Part shown: piece by piece, positions 9,113-16,574 of the stretch | Layout of the letters: every line of letters begins with the position of its first letter | Position numbering within the stretch: the first letter of the stretch is position 1 | Source: Betaproteobacteria bacterium | GTDB taxonomy: Bacteria > Pseudomonadota > Gammaproteobacteria > Burkholderiales > SG8-39 | Direction: 5' to 3' | Length of the DNA: 64,000 bases | Assembly: GCA_016713125.1 (NCBI GenBank) | Contig: JADJPT010000019.1 | Coordinates: forward strand, 1-64,000 | Program-made: the position numbers and the translations under genes | The notes under the pieces: generated by a model | Told to the model about the DNA's origin: nothing | Databases searched by the model: none | The model's input: the letters and a program-made list of their open reading frames with translations, nothing else

Positions 9113-9430
9113 CTACCGGGGCTTCCTGGCGTGCAGCGCGAGCTGCGTCTCGATGGTGTAGTCGTACAGCGTGCGGTACATGGCCTCGATGACACCCGCC
9201 GGGTAGCCCGCTTCCTCGGCCCAGGTCCTGCGCGCGGCGAAGAAGCGCTCCCAGTGGTCCGGGCGGCGGATGCTTTCCTCGTCGGGCTTGTAGGCCACCG
9301 CAGCGTGCACGTACTGCAGCCGCAGGCCGAGCAGGCGGATGATCTCGTGGTCGACCTCGTTCACTTCCTTGCGGATCTCCTCCATGCCCTGGCAGGCCTG
9401 GGGGGATTTCATGTTCGCAGGCAGGGTCAC
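9113..9430 (-). CDS. chorismate mutase type II / isochorismate-pyruvate lyase-like protein
   Basis: A 105-residue all-helical AroQ-type protein with the pattern MEEIRKEVNEVDHEIIRLLGLR, followed by YKPDEESIRRPDHWERFF. This order and length resemble PchB, which makes salicylate from isochorismate, and stand-alone chorismate mutases. Starts 3 nt after the stop of the upstream Bug gene, hence same transcript. No isochorismate synthase is visible nearby, so a salicylate pathway is not supported here; many catabolic clusters carry such a gene of unknown role. Confidence 0.8.
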   Translation of the reverse strand: MTLPANMKSPQACQGMEEIRKEVNEVDHEIIRLLGLRLQYVHAAVAYKPDEESIRRPDHWERFFAARRTWAEEAGYPAGVIEAMYRTLYDYTIETQLALHARKPR

Positions 9431-9432
9431 GA

Positions 9433-10413
9433 TTACTGGCTCAGCTCGATCTTCTTGTCGCGCACCACCTCGCCCCAGCGACGGCCCTCCGTGCGCAGGA
9501 ACTCGCCGAACTGCGCGGCATTGCGGTACTCGACCTCCACGCCCATGGCGCGGGCGCGATCGGCAAAGGCCTGCGAGGTGGCGATCTTCTGCAACTCGGC
9601 CTCCAGGCGCTGGCGGATCGCCGGCGGCACGCCGCGCGGCGCGACGATGCCGTACCAGTTGCCGGCCTCGAACCCGGGCACGCCCTGCTCGCTCAGGGTC
9701 GGCACATCGGGAATGGTGTTGATGCGGCGCGCGCCGGCCGCACCGAGGATCTTCACCTTCCCGGCCTTGCGGTGCTGCTCGACGTTGAAGGCGTTCACGA
9801 AGGCGATGTCGACCTGCCCCGCCAGCAGCGCGTTGACCGCCGGGACCACGCCCTGGAACGGCACGTGGGTGAACTCCGTGGCGGTCGATTTCTCGAACGA
9901 GGCGAGGCCCACGTGCGATGTGCTGCCGATGCCGTAGCTGGCTGCCGAGAGCCTGCCCGGCCGCGACTTGGCCAGGGTGATCAGCTCCTGCACCGTGGAG
10001 GATTCCAGGCCGGCCTTGCCTGCCAGCACGAAGCTCACCCGCGCGAGCATCGCCACCGGGTCGAAATCGCGCAGCACGTCATAGGTGAGGTTCTTGTAGA
10101 CCGAGGGGTTGATGGCATGCGTTTCCGCGGTCACCGCCATCAGGCCGTAGCCGTCCGGGGGCAGCTTGGCGGCGGCCTGCGTGCCGACGATGCCGTTCGC
10201 GCCCGGCCGGTTCTCGACCACCACCGACTGGCCGAACGACTTGGCCAGGTTGTCGGCGGCGAAGCGGGCGATGGTGTCGGTCACCCCGCCCGGGGGCCAG
10301 GACACCAGCATCTTCAGCGGCTTGTCCGGATACGCGGTCTGCGCCTGTGCGCCGGTCGACAGCATGCAGAACGCCGAAAACGCCAGCAGGATCCTGCCTA
10401 CGGCTCGATTCAT
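9433..10413 (-). CDS. Bug/TctC-type tripartite tricarboxylate binding protein
   Basis: A 326-residue periplasmic binding protein for a carboxylate-type ligand. A signal peptide ends at GAQA/Q (about 24); then YPDKPLKMLVSWPPGG and the VENRPGANG loop typical of the family, and EFTHVPFQG mid-protein. The frame is open further upstream, but ATG at 10413 gives the signal peptide. Between the MBL hydrolase and the chorismate-mutase gene on one strand. No TctA/TctB membrane subunits are encoded in the window. Confidence 0.92.
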   Translation of the reverse strand: MNRAVGRILLAFSAFCMLSTGAQAQTAYPDKPLKMLVSWPPGGVTDTIARFAADNLAKSFGQSVVVENRPGANGIVGTQAAAKLPPDGYGLMAVTAETHAINPSVYKNLTYDVLRDFDPVAMLARVSFVLAGKAGLESSTVQELITLAKSRPGRLSAASYGIGSTSHVGLASFEKSTATEFTHVPFQGVVPAVNALLAGQVDIAFVNAFNVEQHRKAGKVKILGAAGARRINTIPDVPTLSEQGVPGFEAGNWYGIVAPRGVPPAIRQRLEAELQKIATSQAFADRARAMGVEVEYRNAAQFGEFLRTEGRRWGEVVRDKKIELSQ

Positions 10414-10448
10414 GATTGCACCCTCAGTTGTTGGTTTGACTGCAGTGT

Positions 10449-11333
10449 TCAAAGAAGCTTCGCCGCCGCCGGACCCTTGACCGGAATCTCCATGCAGTCC
10501 TCGCCGAACACCAGGTTGCCCTTGTAGATCTCCGACATCTCCCTGAGCACGCGCTCGCGCACGCCGACCTGGTCGATCTGCTCGGTCACGTGCGTGAGCA
10601 CCAGCGTCTTCACACCTGCCTTCTGGCCCAGCCGCGCGAGCTCCAGGTGCCCCATGCAGGATTCGGCGAACTCCTCGCACAGCGCCGTGCCGGAAATGTA
10701 GTGGCACATGTGGACCAGCACGTCGCAATCCTTGGCCAGCCGCTCCATCGAGGCGCAGGGCCCGCTGTCGCCGGAATACACGAACGAGCCCTCGGGCGAA
10801 TCCAGCCGGAAGCCGTACGAAGTGAGCTGCGGTCCGAAATGCGCCACGCCCACCGCCTTCACGCTCCAGCCCTTGCCTTCGACGACGTCGTTGGGCCGCA
10901 TCTCGGCGACTTCGGGCACCGGCTTCTTGCGCGCGCCCGTGCCGCCGCGCGCCTGGTAGATCGACACGCTGCACATGTGTTCGGTGCGCGCCACCAGGTC
11001 GGGCCAGAACGCGCCCCCGGCTTCGAACAGCGCGCGCGTCACGTCCTTGATCGGCGGCGGCCCGTAGACCTTCAGTTCGGGGATCTTGCCGGCCCCCTGG
11101 TCCCAGCGCGTCAGAAGCAGGCGCGGGTAATCCCCCATGTGGTCGTAGTGCAGGTGGCTGCAGAAGAAATGCGTGACACGGGACGGCGGTATGCCCAGTT
11201 CGAGCAGGCGGTGGTGGGCGCCGAAGCCGTGATCGAACACGATCACGTCCTCGCCGATCTCCACGACGTAGCCCGAGCACATCCGGTGCAAAGAAGGGGT
11301 CGGCGTGCCCGTACCCAGCAGACGTATTCTCAT
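10449..11333 (-). CDS. MBL-fold metallo-hydrolase (RNase Z-like)
   Basis: A 294-residue metallo-beta-lactamase-fold enzyme. The metal-binding HxHxDH motif is SHLHYDHMGD (His60, His62, Asp64, His65), with later ligands probable in VYSGDSGPC (Asp) and LVLTHVTEQ (His). Begins MRIRLLGTGTPTP, as in arylsulfatase/RNase Z-type hydrolases. Lies between two Bug genes, so it is more likely to hydrolyse a small catabolic substrate than tRNA precursors. Substrate not determinable. Confidence 0.88.
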   Translation of the reverse strand: MRIRLLGTGTPTPSLHRMCSGYVVEIGEDVIVFDHGFGAHHRLLELGIPPSRVTHFFCSHLHYDHMGDYPRLLLTRWDQGAGKIPELKVYGPPPIKDVTRALFEAGGAFWPDLVARTEHMCSVSIYQARGGTGARKKPVPEVAEMRPNDVVEGKGWSVKAVGVAHFGPQLTSYGFRLDSPEGSFVYSGDSGPCASMERLAKDCDVLVHMCHYISGTALCEEFAESCMGHLELARLGQKAGVKTLVLTHVTEQIDQVGVRERVLREMSEIYKGNLVFGEDCMEIPVKGPAAAKLL

Positions 11334-11373
11334 GCAGCCTCCATTCAGCCAGGTGCAGTCGCGCCGCGCGCGC

Positions 11374-12359
11374 TCATTGCGCCTGTATGCCGCGATCCTT
11401 GATCAACTTGCCCCATTTCGCCATCTCGCTGCCCATGAAGGCGCCGAAGTCCTCCGAGCTGCGCACCGCGGCAGGCTCCACGCCCAGCGCCCGGATGCGC
11501 TTCTGCACGTCGTCGGTTGCCAGCGCCTTGGAGGCCTCCGCGTACAGGCGATCCATGATCGGCTTCGGCGTGCCCGCGGGCAGCGCCAGCCCGCCCCAGG
11601 CCACCCCGAGGAAGCCCTGGAAGCCCGACTCGGCGACGGTGGCCACGTCGGGCAGCACGCCCAGACGCGCCGAAGTGCCGATCGCGATGGCCTTGATCCT
11701 GCCCGAGCGGATGTGCGGCAGCGCCGACACCATGCCCCCGTACATCATCGGGATCTGCCCGCCGATGAGGTCGTTGATCGCCTGGCGCGCTACCCTTGTA
11801 GGGCACGTGCGTGGCGTCGAAACCGGCAAGCTGCTTGATCAGTTCGAAGCTCAGGTGGCCCATGCTGCCGCTGCTCGGCGAGGCGTACTGCAGCTTTCCC
11901 GGGTTCTTCTTTGCGAACTCGATCAGATCGCCCAGCGACTTGACCGCCAGGTTCTGCGGATTGACGGCGATCAGGAACGGCAGGTCGTACACCTTGATCA
12001 GCGGGCTCAGGTCCTTCTGCACGTCGAACGGCACCTTGGCCATCAGCGCCGGCCGGGTCACGTCCTGCACCACCAGCATCGACATCGTGTAGCCGTCGGC
12101 CGGCGCGCGCACGGTTCGCCGGCGCCTATCATGCCCGCCGCCCCGGGCCTGTTCTCGACCAGCACCTGCTGGCCGAACCCGTCGCCCATCTTCTGCGCCA
12201 TGAGGCGCGCGATCGTGTCGGTGGGTCCGCCGGCCGGCCAGGCGACGATGAGTCGCAATGGACGGTTCGGGTAGCGGCGGAATCGGCCTGCGCCCAGGCG
12301 CCGATGGAGGTACCGCAAAGCAGTCCGGCGATCACCATGTTCCGCAGCATTTTCTTCAT
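11374..12359 (-). pseudogene. Bug/TctC binding protein broken by three frameshifts
   Basis: Family features appear in four successive frames: signal peptide MKKMLRNMVIAGLLCG to GAWAQAD; YPNRPLRLIVAWPAGG and VENRPGAAGMIGA; then APADGYTMSMLVVQD to THVPYKGS; then AINDLIGGQIPMMYGG to the end. Frames switch near 12283 (one base missing), 12115 (one missing) and 11793 (one extra). With these three repaired the gene is 329 codons, the normal family size, and conserved motifs continue across each break. Either sequence errors or a recent pseudogene; with three indels this one is the best candidate for real decay. Confidence 0.8.
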
Positions 12360-12391
12360 CGCGCTCTCCCTGAAGTTGTGATCCCGGGCTG

Positions 12392-12922
12392 TCAGACGCC
12401 CGGGGAGACCTCGAACACGCAGCCGTCCTGCGCGCCTTCCGCACCGCACTCGACTTCCGTCGCCCGCAACCGCCCGTCGAGGCCTTCGGCCTTGCGCACC
12501 CATTCCAGCGACCCGACCAGCCAGCCGAGGAACATGTAGCAAGTCTTGCGCCCGGCGTTCGGCCCGGCCTCGGACACGAACACCGAATGGCGCGCCCGCA
12601 CCCTTGCGGTGCCGGCGGCCGGATCGGCCGCCTCGACGCGGAACTGCGCCCAGCCGCGCTGCGACAGGCGCTTCATGTAATGGTGGAACACCGCCAGCCC
12701 GGCCAGGCCGTGCGTGGCGGCCTCCTTCTCGCACCATTGCCAGGCCGACTTGTAGCCGGCCTCGTGCAGGTGCTTCGCGTAGGCCGCCTGGCCGATCGCA
12801 TTCTCGACGGCGACGTGGTTGTTCACCAGGAAGTGGCGCGGCACCAGGATCATCGGCATGCCGTCCACGCGCCATTCGCCGGTCGCCTCGTCGACATCGA
12901 TGTCGAGCGCCGGACGGGCCAT
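12392..12922 (-). CDS. DUF5943 / V4R-like protein
   Basis: A 176-residue soluble protein without signal peptide. Resembles the DUF5943 proteins with a V4R-like fold that sit beside a dipeptidase; from memory the same pair (PA5397-PA5396) precedes dgcAB in the dimethylglycine operon of Pseudomonas aeruginosa. Begins MARPALDIDVDEATGEW; two Cys are in the middle and end (QWCEKEA, KTCYMF). Stop/start spacing of 4 nt from the dipeptidase gene upstream supports one operon. Molecular function is unknown; a small-molecule-binding role is a guess from the fold. Confidence 0.7.
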   Translation of the reverse strand: MARPALDIDVDEATGEWRVDGMPMILVPRHFLVNNHVAVENAIGQAAYAKHLHEAGYKSAWQWCEKEAATHGLAGLAVFHHYMKRLSQRGWAQFRVEAADPAAGTARVRARHSVFVSEAGPNAGRKTCYMFLGWLVGSLEWVRKAEGLDGRLRATEVECGAEGAQDGCVFEVSPGV

Positions 12923-12926
12923 GGCC

Positions 12927-13904
12927 TCAGGCGCCCCACACGTCTTTGAGCACGCGCACCCAGTTCTCGCCGATCACCTTGCGGATGCGGCCTTCCTTCC
13001 AGCCGCGCTTCTGCATCGCCGCGGTCAGGTTGGGGAACTCGCCGATGGTGCGCAGGCCCTCGGGATTGATGACCTCGCCGAAATCGGTGAGCTTGCGCGC
13101 ATAGCCCTTGTCGTGCGTGATCCAGTCGAAGAACTCCTGGCCGTAGCCCTGCGTGAAGTCGGTGCCGATGCCCACCTGGTCCTCGCCGGCGATGTTCAGC
13201 ACATACTCGATGGCCTCGACGTAATCGTCCACCGTCGACTGCGGTCCGCGCCTGAGGAACGGCGGGAACATGGTCACGCCGACGAAGCCGCCGCGCTCGG
13301 CGATGAACTTCAGCTGCGCGTCGGACTTGTTCCTCGGGTGCGCCTTCAGGCCGGCCGGCAGGCAGTGCGTGTAGGCCACCGGCTTGCGCGAGGCGAGGAT
13401 CACGTCCTCGCTGGTCTTCGCGCCGACGTGGGAGAGGTCGCACAGGATGCCGACGCGGTTCATCTCGGCGATCACCTCGTGGCCGAATTCGCTCAGGCCG
13501 CTGTCGTTCTTCTCGTAGCAGCCGCAACCGACCAGGTTCTGCGTGTTGTAGGCGATCTGCATCACGCCCACGCCGAGGTCCTTGAACACCTGCAGGAAGG
13601 GAATCTGGTCCTCGATGCCGGTCAGGTTCTGCCAGCCAAGGATGATGCCGGTGCGGCCTTCCCGCTTGGCGCGCTGGATGTCGGCGGTGGTGTGCACCTG
13701 CGTGATCAGGTCGGCGTTGTCGCGGAACAGGCGCTTCCAGCGCGCCACGTTGTCCATGCTGCCGCGGAAGTTCTCCCACACCGAACAGGTGCAGTTGGCG
13801 GCGGTCAGCCCGCCCTTGCGCATGTCGGCAAAGACCTCGCGCGTGAAGTTGGCGATGATCAGGCCGTCGATGACAACGGCGCCGTCGTGCAGCGCACTGG
13901 ACAT
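12927..13904 (-). CDS. membrane dipeptidase family (renal dipeptidase-type, M19)
   Basis: A 325-residue cytoplasmic zinc peptidase-family protein (no signal peptide). M19 landmarks: VIDGLIIANF at the N-terminus, NTQNLVGCGCYE, GILCDLSHVG (metal His), PVAYTHCLPAG and QVGIGTDFTQG. The canonical N-terminal HxD metal motif is replaced by DGL, as in the subgroup associated with N-methylated glycine breakdown. First gene of a minus-strand operon, with a tandem-repeat operator at 13957-13998. A paralogue is at 22435-23429. Natural substrate unknown. Confidence 0.88.
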   Translation of the reverse strand: MSSALHDGAVVIDGLIIANFTREVFADMRKGGLTAANCTCSVWENFRGSMDNVARWKRLFRDNADLITQVHTTADIQRAKREGRTGIILGWQNLTGIEDQIPFLQVFKDLGVGVMQIAYNTQNLVGCGCYEKNDSGLSEFGHEVIAEMNRVGILCDLSHVGAKTSEDVILASRKPVAYTHCLPAGLKAHPRNKSDAQLKFIAERGGFVGVTMFPPFLRRGPQSTVDDYVEAIEYVLNIAGEDQVGIGTDFTQGYGQEFFDWITHDKGYARKLTDFGEVINPEGLRTIGEFPNLTAAMQKRGWKEGRIRKVIGENWVRVLKDVWGA

Positions 13905-13936
13905 GGGCGAACTCCGGGATGGCCTAACGACTGCAC

Positions 13937-13942
13937 ACTATA
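13937..13942 (-). promoter_or_regulatory. candidate -10 box of the dipeptidase operon
   Basis: Minus-strand TATAGT, about 32 nt upstream of the dipeptidase start and 14 nt downstream of the operator at 13957-13998. No good -35 box is present at the expected place, which fits an activator-dependent promoter. Confidence 0.4.
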
Positions 13943-13956
13943 GGAACAGGAAACAC

Positions 13957-13998
13957 TTCGGTTTGTTTTTTACGACACCGGCTGGCACCAATGCGTCG
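13957..13998 (-). promoter_or_regulatory. tandem-repeat operator (TGTCGC-N8-AA type), dipeptidase/DUF5943 operon
   Basis: Reading the minus strand: CGACGC-N8-CA-N5 directly followed by TGTCGT-N8-AA-N5, two 21-bp direct repeats. Matches, with a weaker first repeat, the sites at 24874-24915 and 23632-23673. The form agrees with the TGTCGC-N8-AA-N5 consensus I recall for the AraC/GATase1-type ArgR of Pseudomonas. Confidence 0.5.
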
Positions 13999-14045
13999 CG
14001 GCGCGGGGCATGCCCACAACCGCACGCCCGCCCCTGCGCAGGGCG

Positions 14046-14993
14046 CTAGCGGCGTCGCACCGCCGGCACCCCGCCCTGCGCCCCGGCGAGCAGCACGTCC
14101 TTGAAGCGCTGCAGCACCGGCGAGGGGTGATCGGACACCCAGGCCGCGAAGGTCGGGATGGTGTCGCGCGCATCGGCCAGCGGCTTCACCACGACGCCGG
14201 CGCGGCGCAGGTTGCGCGCACAGCCGGCGAAGATGGTCACGCCGACGCCGGCCGCCACCATGCCCAGGATGCCGCTGGTGTTGGAAGCCTGCTGCACGAT
14301 GTGCGGGAAGAAGCCGGCCGTATGGCAGACCGAGAACATCAGGGTGCGGAAGCTGCTGAAGGTGTCCTCGCTGCCGACCACGAAGGGCTCGGCCGCCAGG
14401 TCGCCGACCAGCAGGCGCTCGCGCCCGGCCAGCACATGGCCCTCGGGCAGCAGGGCGACGAAATCGTCCTGCTCGACCAGCAGGTTCAGCACCTTCGCGC
14501 TCCTGAACTCGCCGATCAGGAAGCCGATGTCGATGCGCCCCTCGAGCAGGGCCGAATGCTGCATGGCCGTGGGCATGTAGTCGAGGTCGACCGCCACCTT
14601 CGGGTGACGCGCGCGAAATGCCTGCAGCAACTGCGGCAGCCGGCCGTTGATGGCGAAATCCATGTAGCCGACGCGCAGGCGGCCTTCGCGTCCCTCCGCC
14701 GCACTCTGCGCCGCGCTGACCGCACGCCCGAGGTGTCCCAGTGCGAGGCGGCACTCGGCGGCGAAGGCCTCGCCGGCCGCGTTCAGGCGCACGCGGCGCG
14801 TGGAGCGCTCGAACAGCGGCACCCCCACCGCCTCCTCCAGGTTGCGGATCATGCGGCTCAACGCGGGCTGGGTGGTGAACAGGCGCGCCGCCGCGCGGCC
14901 GAAATGCAACTCCTCGGCAACGAACAGGAAAGCACGCGCCTGGCGCAGGTCGAATTTCGCGGGCCGCAGCGCGGCAATCGGGGGCTGAATCAT
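14046..14993 (-). CDS. LysR-family transcriptional regulator
   Basis: A 315-residue LTTR from ATG at 14993. N-terminal winged helix (about 14-75) with AEELHFGRAAARL and TTQPALSRMIRNLEEAVG; effector domain thereafter (LRVGYMDFA, GVGVTIFAG). The frame is open to a GTG at 15047 and an ATG at 14972+42 nt upstream, but these would code for an atypical AT-rich tail that overlaps the promoter dyad, so the 14993 start is preferred. Divergent from the cysteine hydrolase gene at 15130, its probable target, as is usual for LysR genes. Confidence 0.88.
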   Translation of the reverse strand: MIQPPIAALRPAKFDLRQARAFLFVAEELHFGRAAARLFTTQPALSRMIRNLEEAVGVPLFERSTRRVRLNAAGEAFAAECRLALGHLGRAVSAAQSAAEGREGRLRVGYMDFAINGRLPQLLQAFRARHPKVAVDLDYMPTAMQHSALLEGRIDIGFLIGEFRSAKVLNLLVEQDDFVALLPEGHVLAGRERLLVGDLAAEPFVVGSEDTFSSFRTLMFSVCHTAGFFPHIVQQASNTSGILGMVAAGVGVTIFAGCARNLRRAGVVVKPLADARDTIPTFAAWVSDHPSPVLQRFKDVLLAGAQGGVPAVRRR

Positions 14994-15129
14994 TGTTATC
15001 AAATTATGCATCAATGTATATGCAATTGATATCAAACGAACCAGCACAGCGCCTAGGATGACGACTCAGGCCCGCCACCCGCATCCCGCGGCGCGCCGCC
15101 ACCGCCCAGACACGCACCAGGAGACCGCC
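14994..15129. promoter_or_regulatory. divergent LysR/hydrolase control region with AT-rich dyad
   Basis: About 45 bp (14991-15036) are strikingly AT-rich in a GC-rich neighbourhood. They hold the 10-bp palindrome TTGATATCAA (15026-15035) and a larger imperfect dyad between ATCAA (14998-15002) and TTGAT (15026-15030), with TGCAT/ATGCA inside. This is the kind of element expected for LysR binding plus promoters. Confidence 0.5.
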
Positions 15130-15855
15130 ATGTCCGACAGCCTCGCCGACAAGCAACTCGAAGCCGCCCTCGAAGCCGCCTTCGCCGAAGCCACCCGCCG
15201 CTATCAGGCACGCGGCTTCCAGCGCCGCGTCGGCTTCGGCGCCAAGCCGGCGCTGATCAGCGTCGACCTGGCCAACGCCTGGACGCGCCCCGGCAACCCC
15301 TTCACCTGCGAGCACGTCGACGACCAGATCATCCCGTCCATGCAGAAGCTGCTGGCCGCGTTGCGCAAGTACGGCTACCCGGTGGTGCACGTCACCACCT
15401 GCTACCAGGTGACCGACCGCAAGAACCCGAACACCGACATGGGCCTGTGGCACGACAAGATCCCGGTCGACGTGGTCGACCAGAAGGACACCAATCTGTG
15501 GGCCATCGACTCGCGCATCGCGCCGATCGAGGGCGAGCAGCTGCTGATCAAGAAGCGCGCCAGCGCCTTCCACGGCACCTACCTGGCCGGATTCCTGCGC
15601 GCGGCCGGCGTCGACACCATCCTGGTCACCGGCGTGACCGCCTCGGCCTGCGTGCGCGAAACCATCTGCGACGGACTGGCCGACGGCTTCCGCCCGATCG
15701 CGGTCAAGGAGGCGATCGGCGATCGCGTGCCCGGCGCGGTGCTGTGGAACCTGTTCGACATCGACGCCAAGTTCGGCGACGTGGAGACCACCGAGCGCTG
15801 CCTGCAGTATCTGGATCAGGTCGGTGCGGGCAAGCTCCAGGCAAGGGCGGCCTGA
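15130..15855 (+). CDS. isochorismatase-family cysteine hydrolase (N-carbamoylsarcosine amidase-like)
   Basis: A 241-residue amidohydrolase with the Asp-Lys-Cys triad of the isochorismatase fold: Asp in ALISVDLANAW (about 50), Lys in LLIKKRASAF, and the nucleophile Cys in TGVTASACVRE. The best match by pattern is the N-carbamoylsarcosine amidase group, which forms sarcosine; given the sarcosine operon in the window this is attractive but unproven. The start at 15130 is set by AGGAGA seven bases upstream. Divergent from a LysR regulator. Confidence 0.85.
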   Translation: MSDSLADKQLEAALEAAFAEATRRYQARGFQRRVGFGAKPALISVDLANAWTRPGNPFTCEHVDDQIIPSMQKLLAALRKYGYPVVHVTTCYQVTDRKNPNTDMGLWHDKIPVDVVDQKDTNLWAIDSRIAPIEGEQLLIKKRASAFHGTYLAGFLRAAGVDTILVTGVTASACVRETICDGLADGFRPIAVKEAIGDRVPGAVLWNLFDIDAKFGDVETTERCLQYLDQVGAGKLQARAA

Positions 15856-15901
15856 GGCGAACAATGCCCCGCCGCGCCACGCGACGGGGCGGCCCTCCCG
15901 G

Positions 15902-16528
15902 CTACCGGGCTTTTCTGACCTGATCGAGTACGAACTCGAAGGACTCGACGTCGACATAGCGCTTGCCTATGTCTTCGAGATTCTGGCGATGAGCCACCGA
16001 ACCCTGGTCGAACACGCACTGCTCAGGCACGATCGTGCGATACCCCAGCGAGAAACTTTCGATTGAGGTCGCGCGTATGCATCCGCTGGTGTTGGCGCCC
16101 GTGACGATCACGGTATCCACCCCATGCATATTGAGTACCGACGCGCAATGGGTGCCGAAGAAGATGGAAGGCGTTTTCTTGCACACCAGCACGTCACCAT
16201 CGCGCCACAGGCGTGCATCGATCTGGACATCCCATGATCCGATGATCCAGGTTTTCATGCAGGCAATTTTCCATGGCGGCATGTCGCTCAGATCCGGCTG
16301 GAAAGCGGTGTTGCAATGCACGATGGGAATGTCGTTGGTGCGGGCGGCCTCAAAGAGGATGGCGCATTTCTCGACCGCTTCCTGCCCCATCGGGCTCTTG
16401 CCCATCGGCGCGCTGACGTTGGTCACGCGATTCATCATGTCGACGGAAACGATGCCGATCTTCCTGCCGAAACCGATCTTGCCGGTTCCGTATCCGCCGA
16501 CTGCGTAAAGGTCGAATTCCTTGTCCAT
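15902..16528 (-). CDS. isochorismatase-family cysteine hydrolase
   Basis: A 208-residue protein of the same fold as its convergent neighbour. Catalytic residues visible: Asp in GIVSVDMMN (about 30), Lys in LVCKKTPSIFFG and Cys in TGANTSGCIRAT. A ribosome site (AAGGAC) precedes ATG at 16528. It is the last gene of the minus-strand ABC/dipeptidase run, 46 nt after the CocE-like gene. Codon use looks slightly less GC-rich than its neighbours. Substrate unknown; an amide or carbamoyl compound is likely. Confidence 0.85.
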   Translation of the reverse strand: MDKEFDLYAVGGYGTGKIGFGRKIGIVSVDMMNRVTNVSAPMGKSPMGQEAVEKCAILFEAARTNDIPIVHCNTAFQPDLSDMPPWKIACMKTWIIGSWDVQIDARLWRDGDVLVCKKTPSIFFGTHCASVLNMHGVDTVIVTGANTSGCIRATSIESFSLGYRTIVPEQCVFDQGSVAHRQNLEDIGKRYVDVESFEFVLDQVRKAR

Positions 16529-16574
16529 TACTGGTCCTTACCCGTTCTAGTTGAAAAACAGGCGCGCCGGAGAA

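Noticed and set aside
12383..12404. CCCGGGC/GCCCGGG inverted repeat at the end of the DUF5943 gene
   Set aside because: Overlaps coding sequence, no T-run, and such GC dyads are expected by chance here.
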